From the NCBI RefSeq assembly GCF_027943255.1, contig NC_072893.1, positions 20,172,001 through 20,236,000 on the forward strand: a stretch of DNA of 64,000 bases. Direction: 5' to 3'. Shown here in pieces: positions 32,962-43,699 of the stretch. A program made the translations under genes and the position numbers. The notes below the pieces were generated by a model. The model was not told the DNA's origin and ran no database searches. It saw only the letters and a list, made by a program, of their open reading frames with translations. This DNA is from Anastrepha obliqua (lineage: Eukaryota > Arthropoda > Insecta > Diptera > Tephritidae). The stretch's first letter is position 1, and every line of letters starts with the position of its first letter.

Positions 32962-34359
32962 ATGGAGTACATAGATGTAAATATGCTGCCAATGAAAAAT
33001 GACTTCAATTGGGATGATATTGAAGTTGGAAATCACGTATTAGACCATTCCCAAAACTTCTTCGGTAAGCATCTTTTAACGATTTCATAACTTTGTTGTT
33101 TTATTTGCGAAAAGTGTACAGCTATTTTATGTCTTTCTCCTCTCTTTTGTAAATTCTATAATGTCAGGTAAAAAGCATATAAAATGCGAACGTTTGAACG
33201 AATCGGAAGAAAATATGGATTTGCTCAAAAAAATCGGTAAAATCTTGCAGCAAAACTATATAAATGTATAATATTTATATCACCATCATTACAGATGCCA
33301 TTACTTTCGATGAGATAAATCTAGACAAGGAGAACTTCAATATAATAAGTACTCCTAAAACGGCAATAAAATCTCCATTAAGAGAACTACAGGCTTTAGT
33401 ATTAAACGAAAGCAATAACCCACAAGCTCTAAAAATCGAAATTCAACCACAAATAAATCCTGGTTGTGTAGAAAAAGGTGAAAGTACCGAGGAAAAGGCA
33501 ATTGTAGTTAAAAACCAATCTCCAGCAAAATATTCCCCAAATGACGGGCCCACAAGAAACCCCGTAAACCTTTCAGAATCGCTAATTGCCCGGAATAGAG
33601 CACGCATCAATCCAGGTGGAAATAAAAACAAATCACCAGCAGAAAATTTGGCAAACGATGCGCCGCCTATAGCTTCAAATCCTGTGATTCTTTCTGAATC
33701 ATTAATAGTACGCAACAAAGCGCGAATTAACCCCGGTATAAAAAAGGAAAAGAGTGATACGTCCTCGACGCCAGTGCCAAGTAGCACAAAGACAGGTACA
33801 GTAGCAAAACAGGCGCCGGCGCCCGTAGCGCCTCACGCCTATCAGTGCAACGAACTCTATAAACGCCGAAAAGAGGAACTAATACGTAAACGTTTGGATG
33901 ATGAGCGCAAAAAGCGGGAATTCCACAGCAGACCAGCGCCCAATTTTAGTGCGTGTCACAAATCTCTAAAACCGAAGAAAGTTGTGCATGCGGTAACAGT
34001 GCCAGTAACACCAGCCGTTCTGAAAAAGTCGCGCGAATGCGATGCGAAACGAAAGCAAAAGGTAACCGCGCTAATCACATTTAAATGTTGAAAACAAAAA
34101 ATCCAAGTTATTATAATTTCAGTTGGAGGAATTAAAACAATTGCATCCACCTAAGTTCGAGCCACGTCCAACAACGATTCTGTATGAGGAACCTTTTGTA
34201 CCAAAGAAGACGCAAACTATATTAGTTTCGTGTCCATTTAATCTCCATTCCGAGCGTCGCTTACAAGAGCGTAAGCAGTATGATGCTGCAATGCAACGCG
34301 CTATGGAGGAAAAACTAAAGCAGGTAGAAATTGTAAGCAAAACTAACGATACTATTTAG
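32962..34359 (+). CDS. mei-38: TPX2-like spindle protein (mei-38), 4 exons
   Basis: Coding exons by GT-AG: 32962-33064, 33168-33236, 33295-34061 and 34123-34359, with introns of 103, 58 and 61 bp. The frame is kept across all joins and gives 391 residues. The basic, low-complexity body carries two copies of a SESLI-x-RN-x-ARINPG motif (about 151-165 and 191-205). The C-terminal third has the TPX2-like parts: KRRKEELIRKRLDDERKKRE (246-265), FHSRPAPNF, then PFNLHSERRLQERKQYD (351-367). Fly Mei-38/Ssp1 is a TPX2-related microtubule protein of mitotic and meiotic spindles. The + strand neighbour rush supports orthology, as the two are adjacent in Drosophila. The start is the first Met after an AT-rich leader; a downstream Met (residue 8) is possible. 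Confidence 0.85.
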
Positions 34360-34462
34360 GAATAGGAATATTGTGTATGGGAACGCTGGAATTAGTTTAA
34401 CATCTCCACCAAGTTTCGTTAAATAAGACATTTTAGTTTGCCTAAAATTGGCCATGTTATAT

Positions 34463-34778
34463 ATATATATATATATATAATTGACGCGTACACCCGTTTT
34501 GGGTGTTTGGCCGAGCTCCTCCTATTTGTGGTGTGCGTCTTGATGTTGTTCCACAAATGGAGGGACCTACAGTTTCAAGCCGACTCCAAACGGCAGATAG
34601 GAGAGCTTGTTCATGGCAGAAATACACTCGGAGGTTTGCCAATACCTGCCGAGGGGCAACCGCTATTAGAAAAATATTTTTCTTAATTTTGGTGTTTTTA
34701 CCGAGATTTGAACCTACGTTCTTTCTGTGAATTCCGAATGGTAATCACACACCAACCCATTCGGGTACGGCGGCCGCT
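34463..34778 (-). mobile_element. SINE repeat A, near-complete copy
   Basis: The complement starts GGCAGCGGCCGCCGTACCCG, with a box-A-like CGTACCCGAATGG and a box-B-like GGTTCAAATCTC. The body keeps TTTCTGCCATGAACAAGCTC, GGAGGAGGAGCTCGGCC and CAAACACCCAAAACGGGTGT, and ends in (TA)n. The direct repeats GCCATGTTATAT (34451-34462) and GCCATGTTACAT (34779-34790) are the target duplication. It lies about 100 bp past the mei-38 stop, so it may be in or beside the 3' UTR, in antisense. Confidence 0.88.
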
Positions 34779-34790
34779 GCCATGTTACAT

Positions 34791-35517
34791 TATAGCAAAT
34801 CCAATGTCTAGGTGTCGTCCAAGTACTTACAACCACTAATATATTTTTTTTTTTTTTGGCGCCATAATTTTGTTGTAAAAGTAAACGAATTCACCTATTA
34901 ACAACTTTTCTACCAGCTAGTCAACTGTAACTAAATTGTATGGCATCATCGATTTGCTGTCAAAGTCTCCTAGTTCCTTTTACGCTGCATTTTCCCCACA
35001 AAGCTCAACTGTCAGTCGGATTAGAGGAGAATCTGTTTGCATTTCATTCTTATTTGTCATTTGTGCTGGTCGCGATTTTAGTTTATTTTTCTTTATGTTG
35101 TGGTTTATTTTTTCGTTTCTCGCATAGTCTTCACTGTGAATACGGCTACAAATTGTAAGAATTATGTAAAAATTACGAAAAATAGCTTTTGGTTTCAATA
35201 GGTAGGCACTTGTGGCTAAAAGCAAATAACCACAAAAGGAGTGTAAAATCGCCATTTCGAAATCAACAATTGTGAACAAAAACAACAACAGGAAATAAGA
35301 CAAATTACGATAGGGCACGAATGAGTAGTTTCTTACTCATTCACTCATAATACTCGTCTAAGTGCTGCCACCAGATCGTAATGCATAATCACGGGAAAGA
35401 AATTAAATAGTCATTACACTTAAAAGTAGCCATCGAAAAATATACGTAAATAGGTTTTTGTTTTTTTTTGTAATATCTAGCTTGCGTTCTGTTGTTAAGT
35501 TGTGAGTTGGTATAATT
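34791..35517. other. spacer between mei-38 and rush
   Basis: Open frames here (e.g. 34980-35318 minus) are Leu/Phe-rich and match nothing I recognise. A T run is at 34842-34857. Confidence 0.3.
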
Positions 35518-35631
35518 CGTTACGTTACCGAAACGACCTGGGTTTATATCCGGCCAAGGACTGTCACTCCAGCAGCATTCCCCGTATGTAAGTATGGGGA
35601 ATATTTATGCTGCTACAACAACAACAACAAC
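35518..35631 (+). repeat. SINE-like repeat B, best copy
   Basis: Blocks in order: CGTTACGTTACCGAAACGAC; GGGTTTATATCCGGCCAAGG (box-B-like); ACTGTCACTCCAGCAG; CATTCCCCGTATGTAAGTAT then GGGGAATA (a hairpin); TTTATGCTGCTACAACAACA with a (CAA)n tail. The same order recurs at 46235 (-), 48421 (-), 51016 (+, rearranged) and 8195 (+, tail only). A short, non-coding interspersed family. Confidence 0.78.
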
Positions 35632-36609
35632 CATAGCGATATATAGAGCGCTCAAACAGTAGCGGTGCACCGGTGCGGTACAAAACTTTATAGTAGTGTG
35701 TAGAGATGACCGCGCGGTATAAGTAAAGTTGCAATTTAGGGTTATAGTTCTGCCACATTTCTCTTACAAAAGTGCTATAGGTTATAAATTCTACGTTTGT
35801 TGGTATAAAAACGTAAGTTTAAAAGTGCTGCTAATAGCAATAATTTGTTTTCTGCTTGTTTCATTTTGAAAATCAGAGTAATAAATATAAATTTAGTAAG
35901 AAAATTGTATAGAGTGCTGTGAATTTGAGTTTGCCACTCTTTATGTCGCAACAATAATTTTTGCTGTACCGCACCTGTTTGAGTACCTTTGCGTATATCG
36001 TATTGCCCTGTACCGTACTGCGCTTGTTTGCGCAGGCCTTAATGAGTGCATTCTTTTTTAAGATCTCAATAATATTTTTGGCAAGTCGCCCTTATAATTC
36101 GATCTGGTAGCCTTACATGACGAAAACGGTCACAGTGGAATGGTGAAAATTCCGATTGCCAAGAGCGAAAATACGTGATGATTAGGAAGCAGAAAAGTAA
36201 TTCGAGCATATTTGATTTTGTATTCAAGTACGACGAACATTGTAAAAACACAAAGAATTTATAGCAAAAAAAAGAACTTAAAAGCCTTTATTAAAATTAA
36301 TTCTTCGTAATTTTTACGTAATTGTTACGGTTTCAATATTTGTAGCAAACGTTAATAAAAAAAAAAAAAAAAAAAAAATAGAAAGTTGATCTTTGCAAAT
36401 TTTTGCAACTGTGAAATACTGTTGAAAGTTAAATATAAATCGTGTAAGCTGCTTCGGAGTCAGCGAACTGCAGCCGTATCTCCGTTCCATCGAGTGCACC
36501 GCCTACGTAACTGAACATCACCAACATATCAAGCTTTGCTGTTTTGCTTTGAAATCGCTGTTAACCACACCTCGAGTAGCTAAAGTACATACCTGCCGCA
36601 TTTTTCATC
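35632..36609. other. 5' region of rush
   Basis: AT-rich, with a 20-base A run at 36358-36379. The last ~200 bp before the start (GC-richer, no ORF) probably form the rush 5' UTR. I see no clear core-promoter motif. Confidence 0.35.
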
Positions 36610-37524
36610 ATGGTCGACCGTCTGGTTAATTCGGAGGCCAACTCCCGTCGTATTGCAATGGTTGAGAGCTGCTTTGGTAGCTCCGGAGTACCGTTAGCAA
36701 TACCAGGTCGCGTGCTAGTTGGCGAAGGTGTTCTCACGAAAATGTGTCGCAAGCGTCCGAAGTCAAGACAATTCTTCCTTTTCAATGACATCTTGGTCTA
36801 CGGCAATATCGTAATTGGAAAGAAGAAATACAATAAACAACACATTATGCCATTGGAAGAGGTGTCACTAGAATCGTTAGAAGATAATGGTCAATATCGA
36901 AATGGTTGGCTCATACGCACTACCACCAAATCGTTTGTTGTTTTCGCAGCTACAAGCACTGAAAAACAGGAATGGATGGCGCACATCAACAAGTGTGTAG
37001 AAGATTTGTTGCGAAAGAGTGGCAAAAAGCCAGTAGAGAATCATGCTGCTGTTTGGGTACCCGACGCGGAAGCCACCCATTGTATGCATTGTAAGAAAAC
37101 CCAATTCACGATGATCGTCCGTCGCCACCATTGCCGTAATTGCGGTGCTGTAGTGTGCGGGCCTTGTTCGTCTAAGAAATTTCTATTGCCTCAGCAAAGC
37201 TCTAAGCCAGTGCGTGTGTGTACTGCTTGTTATGATCGCCTCTCCAAGGTAGTCAAAATAGAATCATCCAAAACGACAATTGGAAATACTGGTGGAAATC
37301 AAGTGACAGCATCTTCTACGCCCATTGAAGGTAATGGCGCTGGCGCCGTAGCAAAATTAGCTGACAGCTCTGGTGATGATGATTCGGATGAAGAAGGTGC
37401 TGGCGCAGCAAACGAAACGCACGATGAACCACGTTTTTACGGTGACACAACGTTGTCGGCTGATGAGTCTACGGCAGCATCCGCGGCGCTTAATTCCGGC
37501 CACACACCCAGTGTTAACAATTGA
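36610..37524 (+). CDS. rush: Rush hour, PH and FYVE domain protein
   Basis: 304 residues in one exon. A PH domain spans about residues 35-131 (RVLVGEGVLTKMCRKRPKSR, FFLFNDILVYG, WLIRTTTKSFVVFAATSTEK, EWMAHINKCVEDLL). A FYVE zinc finger spans about 149-212 with all signatures: WVPD (149-152), RRHHCRNCG (171-179), RVC (202-204), and eight ligands C158, C161, C175, C178, C183, C186, C204, C207. The C-terminus is acidic (SGDDDSDEEGAG) and disordered. The layout equals PLEKHF/Phafin and Drosophila Rush, which bind PI3P and other phosphoinositides on endosomes and regulate endosomal traffic. The start has A at -3 and the first in-frame Met. The region is intact, with no frameshift. Confidence 0.96.
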   Translation: MVDRLVNSEANSRRIAMVESCFGSSGVPLAIPGRVLVGEGVLTKMCRKRPKSRQFFLFNDILVYGNIVIGKKKYNKQHIMPLEEVSLESLEDNGQYRNGWLIRTTTKSFVVFAATSTEKQEWMAHINKCVEDLLRKSGKKPVENHAAVWVPDAEATHCMHCKKTQFTMIVRRHHCRNCGAVVCGPCSSKKFLLPQQSSKPVRVCTACYDRLSKVVKIESSKTTIGNTGGNQVTASSTPIEGNGAGAVAKLADSSGDDDSDEEGAGAANETHDEPRFYGDTTLSADESTAASAALNSGHTPSVNN

Positions 37525-38386
37525 TGCGTGCAGTCAACGACGACGACGACGACGATGGTGGGGGGCTTGTTGTTAGACGACGAAGGCGAAGGCGGACGGG
37601 GGGGTATATACCGTCAGGCTGTCACAAGTAGAGATGGGTGTGACGTTATGCAGCGAAACAAACAACAAAAACAAAATCATAAAATTAAGCAACAGCAACA
37701 ACAACAACAAACGGAACAAACCGAAATAAATCAGTCAGAACAGCAACATGATGGACGTAAAAAAAAGGTGTGGCATTTTGTCTGGCAACGAAAAGGACTA
37801 GCGAAAATATTTCTCCTTCAAAATGGTGAGATAAGAAATCCGTATGATTGCTTTAAATTTGTATTGCAGTGATGAATACTCACTGTGTGCATATGTATTC
37901 ATTATTAAGATTAATTTAGTGTATATATGTATATATATCCATGCCTCATGCTGCAGTTGTCGTCGTCAGCTTGTCGCAGTCACACAATTTTTAATTTGCA
38001 TAATTCATTTGCGCACCATCGCAAGCGTCTACGATTTAAGCACTGTATTCGCTGGCATCATCATCATCGTCGTCAAATCTGCTGGAGACTTGAATGTTCG
38101 CACACTACTACTTAATACGGACAAAAAGTACTGTATTAATCTTATCTGTGCAAGTTTATTAGCAAACAAGTTGCTTTATTGGCTTTTAACATTGAATTGC
38201 CTGTGGCTGCGAGTACGCTTTATTCCAATTTGGCGCTATGTTTGCTTATTCATAATTCGTTTCCTCTTGTGTGTATGCAAAAATAAGAATAAGGGAAGAA
38301 AAATTATTACAACTTACAAAAGATTTATGCGCCGTATACTCATATATATATAAAAATATAAATAAAAGCACTCGACTTAAATGAAA
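37525..38386 (+). other. probable 3' UTR of rush
   Basis: Begins with a GACGAC-type trinucleotide repeat (37537-37557) and holds CAACAG/CAACAA runs near 37690-37710. Long open frames here (37528-37872, 37844-38353) are low complexity or hydrophobic and probably not coding. A polyadenylation signal is at 38361. Confidence 0.5.
38361..38366 (+). terminator. AATAAA polyadenylation signal candidate
   Basis: AATAAA in an A/T-rich context, 837 bp past the rush stop. Plausible for rush, but other A-rich hexamers are close by. Confidence 0.45.
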
Positions 38387-39072
38387 AATTATCTTCTATA
38401 TGCGCATGGCTAATAAGTGCTGCGATATTGTATTTGTTGCTTGTGGTGTGATAAGACCGCTTTTGCGAAACTACATTAACCCGTGCTATTTTACTTTTTC
38501 ATGCGTTCTGATATGCACAAGTGCGTGTTCATATGTTGAATGACCGACCCATATTCCACATTCCAGCTATTGTCAGCTCTACTACACTTGTGATGATGAT
38601 TCAGTAACTCTAGCCGTGAAGTTCGTGTTGATAAGCTTGCTATTAGTCGATTGAAAGAATGTGTTTAGAACAATAAAGTACAAAGTTCTGAAAAAAACCA
38701 ATGAGTAAAGACAATTTTATTGCCAGCCTATACGTGAAGACACGCTTATTAACTGACTCATTCACAACAGATGTCACTTCACTAAAAATCATCATTCTGC
38801 CATGGTTGCGCATATTGAATATTATGTAACGGGCTAGAAATAAAATATACTGTTTGATCAATTATTTCTTTAACTTTGAAACTGCATACTTTTTGTATCT
38901 GTGCTCAATAATATTTCGGTTGTTCATTCATAATAAAATCTGTGCACCAACAGGCATTGCCAAACTTCGATTAATATACGCTCGACGATACAAGTTCCTT
39001 AGCAAACAGGTGTTCGGAATAATATTTCATATACAGATATTCAAAACAAATTTTAGAATAAGAGGAACTTCG
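38387..39072. other. intergenic, nothing recognised
   Basis: Short open frames on both strands without known motifs. Confidence 0.3.
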
Positions 39073-39076
39073 TTAA

Positions 39077-39796
39077 GGGGGTAGTATGATTAATTCGGTG
39101 TAAAACAAGCATATTTTTCGAATTTTTTTTTGTCGACACAGTTGATTTATTCAAAATTTTAAAATTACTTCATTATAAAGTCATATTTAAAGAATATTGT
39201 GTGAAATTTTCATTGATTTTTATGAAGAAATGAGTTGGTGGCAGCGAATCTTCGCGGACGTCTCATAAAAAAGTTTTATTGCGGTGTCCCTCAGAACTCA
39301 TTACTGGATCAACTAAAATCAAAAAACCAAATTGATTTCATCAGCTAATAAAGTTTCGCAGGTAACAACGTCAAATTTTTTTTTTTTTTTTTTAATTTTT
39401 TAAAGCGCTTTGAAGTCAAAACACCGATTTTTCATAAAAAAAAACTTGAAAACTTTGTTGTTTTAAAATATGACAAAATTAAAAAAAAAAAAAACTCGAC
39501 GTCATTACCTCGTGAATAAAGTAAAGAAACAAAAAAACCAAATTTGAAAAGAATCGGTGCAGTAGATATGAATCTACAGTGGACACCGACCGTAAAAAGG
39601 CAAGTGTGAGAAAAACGCGTTTAAAGATTTGTGAAGATTGTGAAATCCGGTTGGAGAGGTAGATACTTAATCCTTTGTGTCTTTGTCAATTTTACTCTAA
39701 TGCACTTCTAACTTTCACACAATAATCTTAAGATGTTATAGAATAATTAAAAAAAAAAAAAAAAAAAATGAAGAAAAAAAATACCATACTACCCCC
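39077..39796. mobile_element. TTAA-flanked non-autonomous element
   Basis: Ends GGGGGTAGTATG (39077-39088) and its complement (39785-39796) form 12-bp perfect TIRs. TTAA flanks both (39073-39076, 39797-39800), the target of piggyBac-type elements. The 720-bp interior has A/T runs and no ORF. Confidence 0.82.
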
Positions 39797-39829
39797 TTAA
39801 GGGGGGGCAATGAGGCATGAGGCAATTAA

Positions 39830-40344
39830 CCACTTCGGTACGGCGCGTATTGGCCCCGAAATTTTGCCCACAGCCGGCACTCACCATTCGCATGTTACTT
39901 CGTGCATCGGCAGTGAATCCGTTTTGCTCTTTTACAGATCTGTGACGAGAAAAGCTTTGAAGCGCTGAAAACTTATTTTACATTACAGGCGAAGATTACT
40001 TGTAATGTAAATCACGAGAGCGTATGTTTTTTTACGATATTTCTAAATGTTGGCAATTTTATTTACATAAATGAAAAATTAGAAAGTTTAACTCAAAATT
40101 ATTGTTTTTTTTTCGTTTATATTACTAGTTTTTGAATATTACAATAAATGTTATTGTTTGGTGTGGTACATTTCGAAACATGGGACTACACATAGGCCGC
40201 CAGCATTGCATTTTTTACAATAATATCTAGTACTAGACCTTTTTTTATCCTTTGAACATACGACACATCTTCTCATTGGATTTTTCCTTTTTGTTTTATC
40301 TCTAATGTGGCCGTCGACTATAGTCGACACTCGTACCGAAGTGG
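39830..40344 (-). mobile_element. internally deleted piggyBac element
   Basis: Ends CCACTTCGGTACG in inverted orientation, both flanked by TTAA (39826-39829, 40345-40348). A sub-terminal palindrome GTCGACTATAGTCGAC lies at 40313-40328. Inside on the minus strand, about 40290-40164, a peptide with RRCVVCSKDKKRSSTRYYC, then KKCNAGGLCVVPCFEMYHT, is the C-terminal Cys-rich domain of piggyBac transposase. The DDE core is deleted. Total 515 bp. Confidence 0.88.
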
Positions 40345-40348
40345 TTAA

Positions 40349-41189
40349 TAAAACGAAAGCTAAGGAAAGTTGTTGGTCTGAACTTTGTTTGAAATAATAT
40401 TGCGCCGAAATGGTTCTTAAATTGTAATTGTAATTTTAGATGAATAATCTAACGGGCTAAAAAATATAAGCATGAAATTACTTGCAAAGTAGGGGAAACT
40501 GAGAGTGTAAAATGACATTTCATTTTGAGGGGAAGTTGCAAGTTTTTACTGGATGCATTTTTACTTGTAAGAATTTGCAAATGAGAAAAACCGCTGATCG
40601 CAAAGTAAAAATAAGCACGAATTAAAATTTGCGAATTGAATCAAAATTTTTAATTTAAATAAAAATGGTGATTAAAATGGAAAATATAAGCAAATATATT
40701 TTAGATAAAACTAGCGTTAACCCGCGGCCCCGCTCGCGTAGGAGTAGTTTTGAGGGATTTAGGATATGTACATATATAAAAGAATTACAAACAATAATTT
40801 CATAGAAGATAATTTTTTATTAATTACCATAATATTACAATACCCGGCATCCGTTGCTATGCCTCGTTGCATAAAATCAAAACAACCAATCAGAAAAATA
40901 TCAAGCAAAATTATTTTTATTAATTTTCTATCTCAAACCATTTTTGAACTTTGCATTTGGGTCAAAGTTGAACAGGTTATGTGGATTATGAAGTCTAGAG
41001 TGTGCTATAAATAGTGGGAAATAGGAAAAACTAATATTTTTTAGATTAAATTTAAGCAATTATTCGATTATTAGTGACGAATAATAGTGGTGGCGCGGCC
41101 TGGGGTCTGTGGGAAGGGAGTTCCATCATAAAAACATGCCTATAACCTTCATTGGGTGAAAATATGAATGTATAAAAATTTTTGTTTAT
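40349..41189. other. intergenic with a GC-rich repeat motif
   Basis: TTAACCCGCGGCCCCGCTCG at about 40716, followed by AATACCCGGCATCCGTTGCT at 40838, resembles a motif pair that recurs in many arthropod repeats. I cannot assign it to a family. No gene. Confidence 0.35.
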
Positions 41190-41720
41190 TATTCAGTTGC
41201 TTATGCCAAAACATCATGGCAAGTTACACGATTGAACAGCACGTTCAAATGATAAAACTTTATTATCAAAATGAGTGTTCATTAACGCAAACGTTGCGCG
41301 CATTGCGCCCATTTTTCGGTAGACGTGGTCGCCCTTCCGATTTCTTATGGCCCATATTGAACCATATCGTCCCCTTAGTATTAAAATAGCCTATAAATTT
41401 TTTGATGTTTTGAGAAAATGAATTTCAAACTTTTTGTCAAAAGTAGCTCTCACTCAAATCTCGTTATGTCTGTAAATATTTATTATTTTTTTACTGACGT
41501 TTTGACCCACTTTGTGGAACTAGAATTTGACAAAATTTTGACCACATATAAAATCGACGATGGAGAATCCAAAAATTCAAAAAAAAAAATAATAGCCTAT
41601 GAGCACATAGGCTATTGTTATACTAAGGGGACGATATGGACCTAGACGACTTGTGGTTCCAGCAGGACGGCGCTACGTGCCACACAGCAAACGCCATTTT
41701 ATTCCATTTCAACATCTACC
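41190..41720 (+). mobile_element. mariner-type relic split by a MITE
   Basis: MASYTIEQHVQMIKLYYQNE then CSLTQTLRALRPFFGRRGRP (41217-41336) is an N-terminal HTH block of the same broad type as at 2904. After the small palindromic element (41367-41634) the text continues DLDDLWFQQDGATCHTANA (second Asp, about 41641-41697). The region between HTH and second Asp is missing. Confidence 0.72.
41367..41634. mobile_element. 268-bp palindrome-ended MITE
   Basis: Left end TCGTCCCCTTAGTATTAAAA and the complement of the right end, TCGTCCCCTTAGTATAACAA, are inverted; AATAGCCTAT is also shared. TA flanks both sides (41365-41366, 41635-41636). No transposase. Confidence 0.82.
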
Positions 41721-41959
41721 CGCCTTTATTAAAAACCCTATAGTATAGAGATAGAAATCGGCCAATTATATGAAGATATGTGCTTCTGAACCACAACCTC
41801 CAGTCACAGTTGCTGCAGTTTCCGAAATACAAGTCGAAAACATTGAAGACATCTTTTGTGTTTTATGCTTGCACTGCTTGGTTATCAACTAGTTTGGCAA
41901 TATTTATGTTTTATTATACATCCATGCATAGAAAGAAAAATATGAAGAAAACTGAGATA

Positions 41960-42830
41960 GCCACAACAATAACACATGGGCTTAAAAGTCCCGGGCCTAA
42001 CAAAGAAAACTTGTTCTTTTTCGTTCAAAATGAACTTTATTCATCAATTCGCATCACTTCATCTGGAACAACGCATTCATTCCAGCGCCGTTCCAACATT
42101 TCAATACCACTTTTGTAGAAAGGTTTATTTTTTGGCCTCAAAAGAGACCTCAGTTCCAGCGATAACCTCTTCATTCAAGCGAAATTTCTTACCGTAGAGA
42201 ATTTTTTTTAGGTCCGCGAACATCCAGTAGTCGTTGGGAGCAAAATCTGGCGAATACAATGGATGTGGGACTAATTCGAGGTTCAATTCATGTACAATAG
42301 TTTTGTCATTGTTTTGATTGACTTGTGACACGTCGCGTTGTCTTGATCAAACAAAACAATGAGCAAACGCGGCACTCACCTTGTACAGAGCTTTCTCATA
42401 GTCAAGTGTTCATGCAATATAAAGCCAACACGTTCTTTTAATATCTTTACGATGTCAGCTAGCTAACCCAACTTCACTTTCAATCCTTCAAAACGATTTT
42501 GTGGATTTTTTTGATGTTGTCTGGTGCTACTGCCTCATTTGGACGTCCACTGCGTTGTGCATCATCGTTGTCCCTACGATCAGGTTTTAAGTCAGCAAAC
42601 CATCATTTTATTTTTGTTTCTGATGGAGATAACATTTTTTAAGCATATGCTTGCCTTGACGGTTTTTGTTTTTTTATGAAGAAGCAGTGGAAAATTAAAA
42701 CACGAAATTCCTTTTGAAAATAACAGAAGTAGCGTCACTCGTCACTCTTAGCACAGTAACTTACGAACTAATTAAAGGAATATGAAATTTTAAAAGCTGT
42801 CCTTTTAAGGTTATTACTAACTGAAAAAGA
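41960..42830 (-). mobile_element. mariner relic
   Basis: The left end ACACATGGGCTTAAAAGTCC with CGGGCCTAAC equals the end at 18325. The minus frame 42331-42125 reads LELVPHPLYSPDFAPNDYWM with FADLKKILYGKKFRLNEEVI: the third catalytic Asp in YSPDFAPNDY and the C-terminus. Further N-terminal text (42400-42700) is decayed. The phrase near 42800 matches the end-piece at 18390. The right TIR is not clear. Confidence 0.75.
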
Positions 42831-43089
42831 GGTGAATGCTATGAAATGAAACAAATAATTGTGGACAAACTAAAATCATTTAATGTTAAGGTTTTTTTTT
42901 TTTTTTTATAGCTCAATTGGAAAAATATTTAATTTTTCTTCTGATTTTCCCCGCCAACAATTCAATGAGCTGTAGAACTTGCAAATTGTTACTGGTTTCG
43001 TGTTGTTACTTTTTTTTATATTTTTCTCTTTTATAGTGAATTCTCGGAAATTAAGTTACTTGATAATTTTTAAATGAACAGACCTAATA
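42831..43089. other. short spacer
   Basis: T run at 42893-42908. Nothing recognised. Confidence 0.3.
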
Positions 43090-43667
43090 TCATCCATGCT
43101 ATTCGGGGAATGTTGCTGAAGTGGCTATCATTAGCCGGTTACGCAGTCAGATCGTTGGGGTAGCAAAGGACCTACTGTTATGGCAACAGCCTTTTTTTTG
43201 TCGGGACAGACTAGCAAGTAGAGCACTCAGATACAATTAAGCCCATTGTACGGCACTCGGATTATCTTTAAATTTTCCTCTTTAGATCTACCCGAGCTCC
43301 GAAGAAATCTGAGTAGATCATGTGGTGCCAAGGAGCCAAGGTGGTCGCTTCTTAACACATCAGTGTCAAAGACCTCAATCCTGATTCGAGCGAAGGCGAG
43401 GCAGACGGACAAAAAGTGGCCCGCCGTCTCATCCTCCTCTCCACATGCTGGACAGAGTGCATTGCCTGAGAGTTCCACCTTTTTCATGTGTTTTGCCCAT
43501 ATAAAGTGGCCCATCATCAGCCCAACCAGCCTCCTACAGTCCCCTTTGCTTAGTGACAGGAGGAACTGTGACAGGGTGGTAGGCCTCAGTTTATTAACGG
43601 AATTTTCCGAAATACCTTCTGTACATTTTTCGGAATATTCTCTGTCAGCTCTCTGCCTCTTATTCAT
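43090..43667 (-). mobile_element. LINE 3' end fragment
   Basis: The minus frame 43667-43227 (146 codons) reads SQFLLSLSKGDCRRLVGLMM, GHFIWAKHMKKVELSGNALC, then CPACGEEDETAGHFLSVCLA (C-x2-C-x8-H-x4-C) and LAPHDLLRFLRSSGR. It is open, so decay is limited to the 5' truncation and possible UTR changes. Similar to but distinct from the copies at 12309 and 21125. Confidence 0.78.
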
Positions 43668-43699
43668 TATTTATTATGGATTTATACATCTTGCATGTT

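Noticed and set aside
33443..33787. Antisense 114-codon ORF over mei-38 exon 3
   Set aside because: Shadow of the coding strand; translation is low complexity.
37528..38353. Open frames of 114 and 169 codons after rush
   Set aside because: They overlap trinucleotide repeats and AT-rich 3'-UTR-like sequence, overlap each other in different frames, and show no domain.
40716..40860. GC-rich CCCGCGGCCCCGCTCGCG motif as a CpG island or promoter
   Set aside because: It resembles a dispersed arthropod repeat motif and no gene starts nearby.
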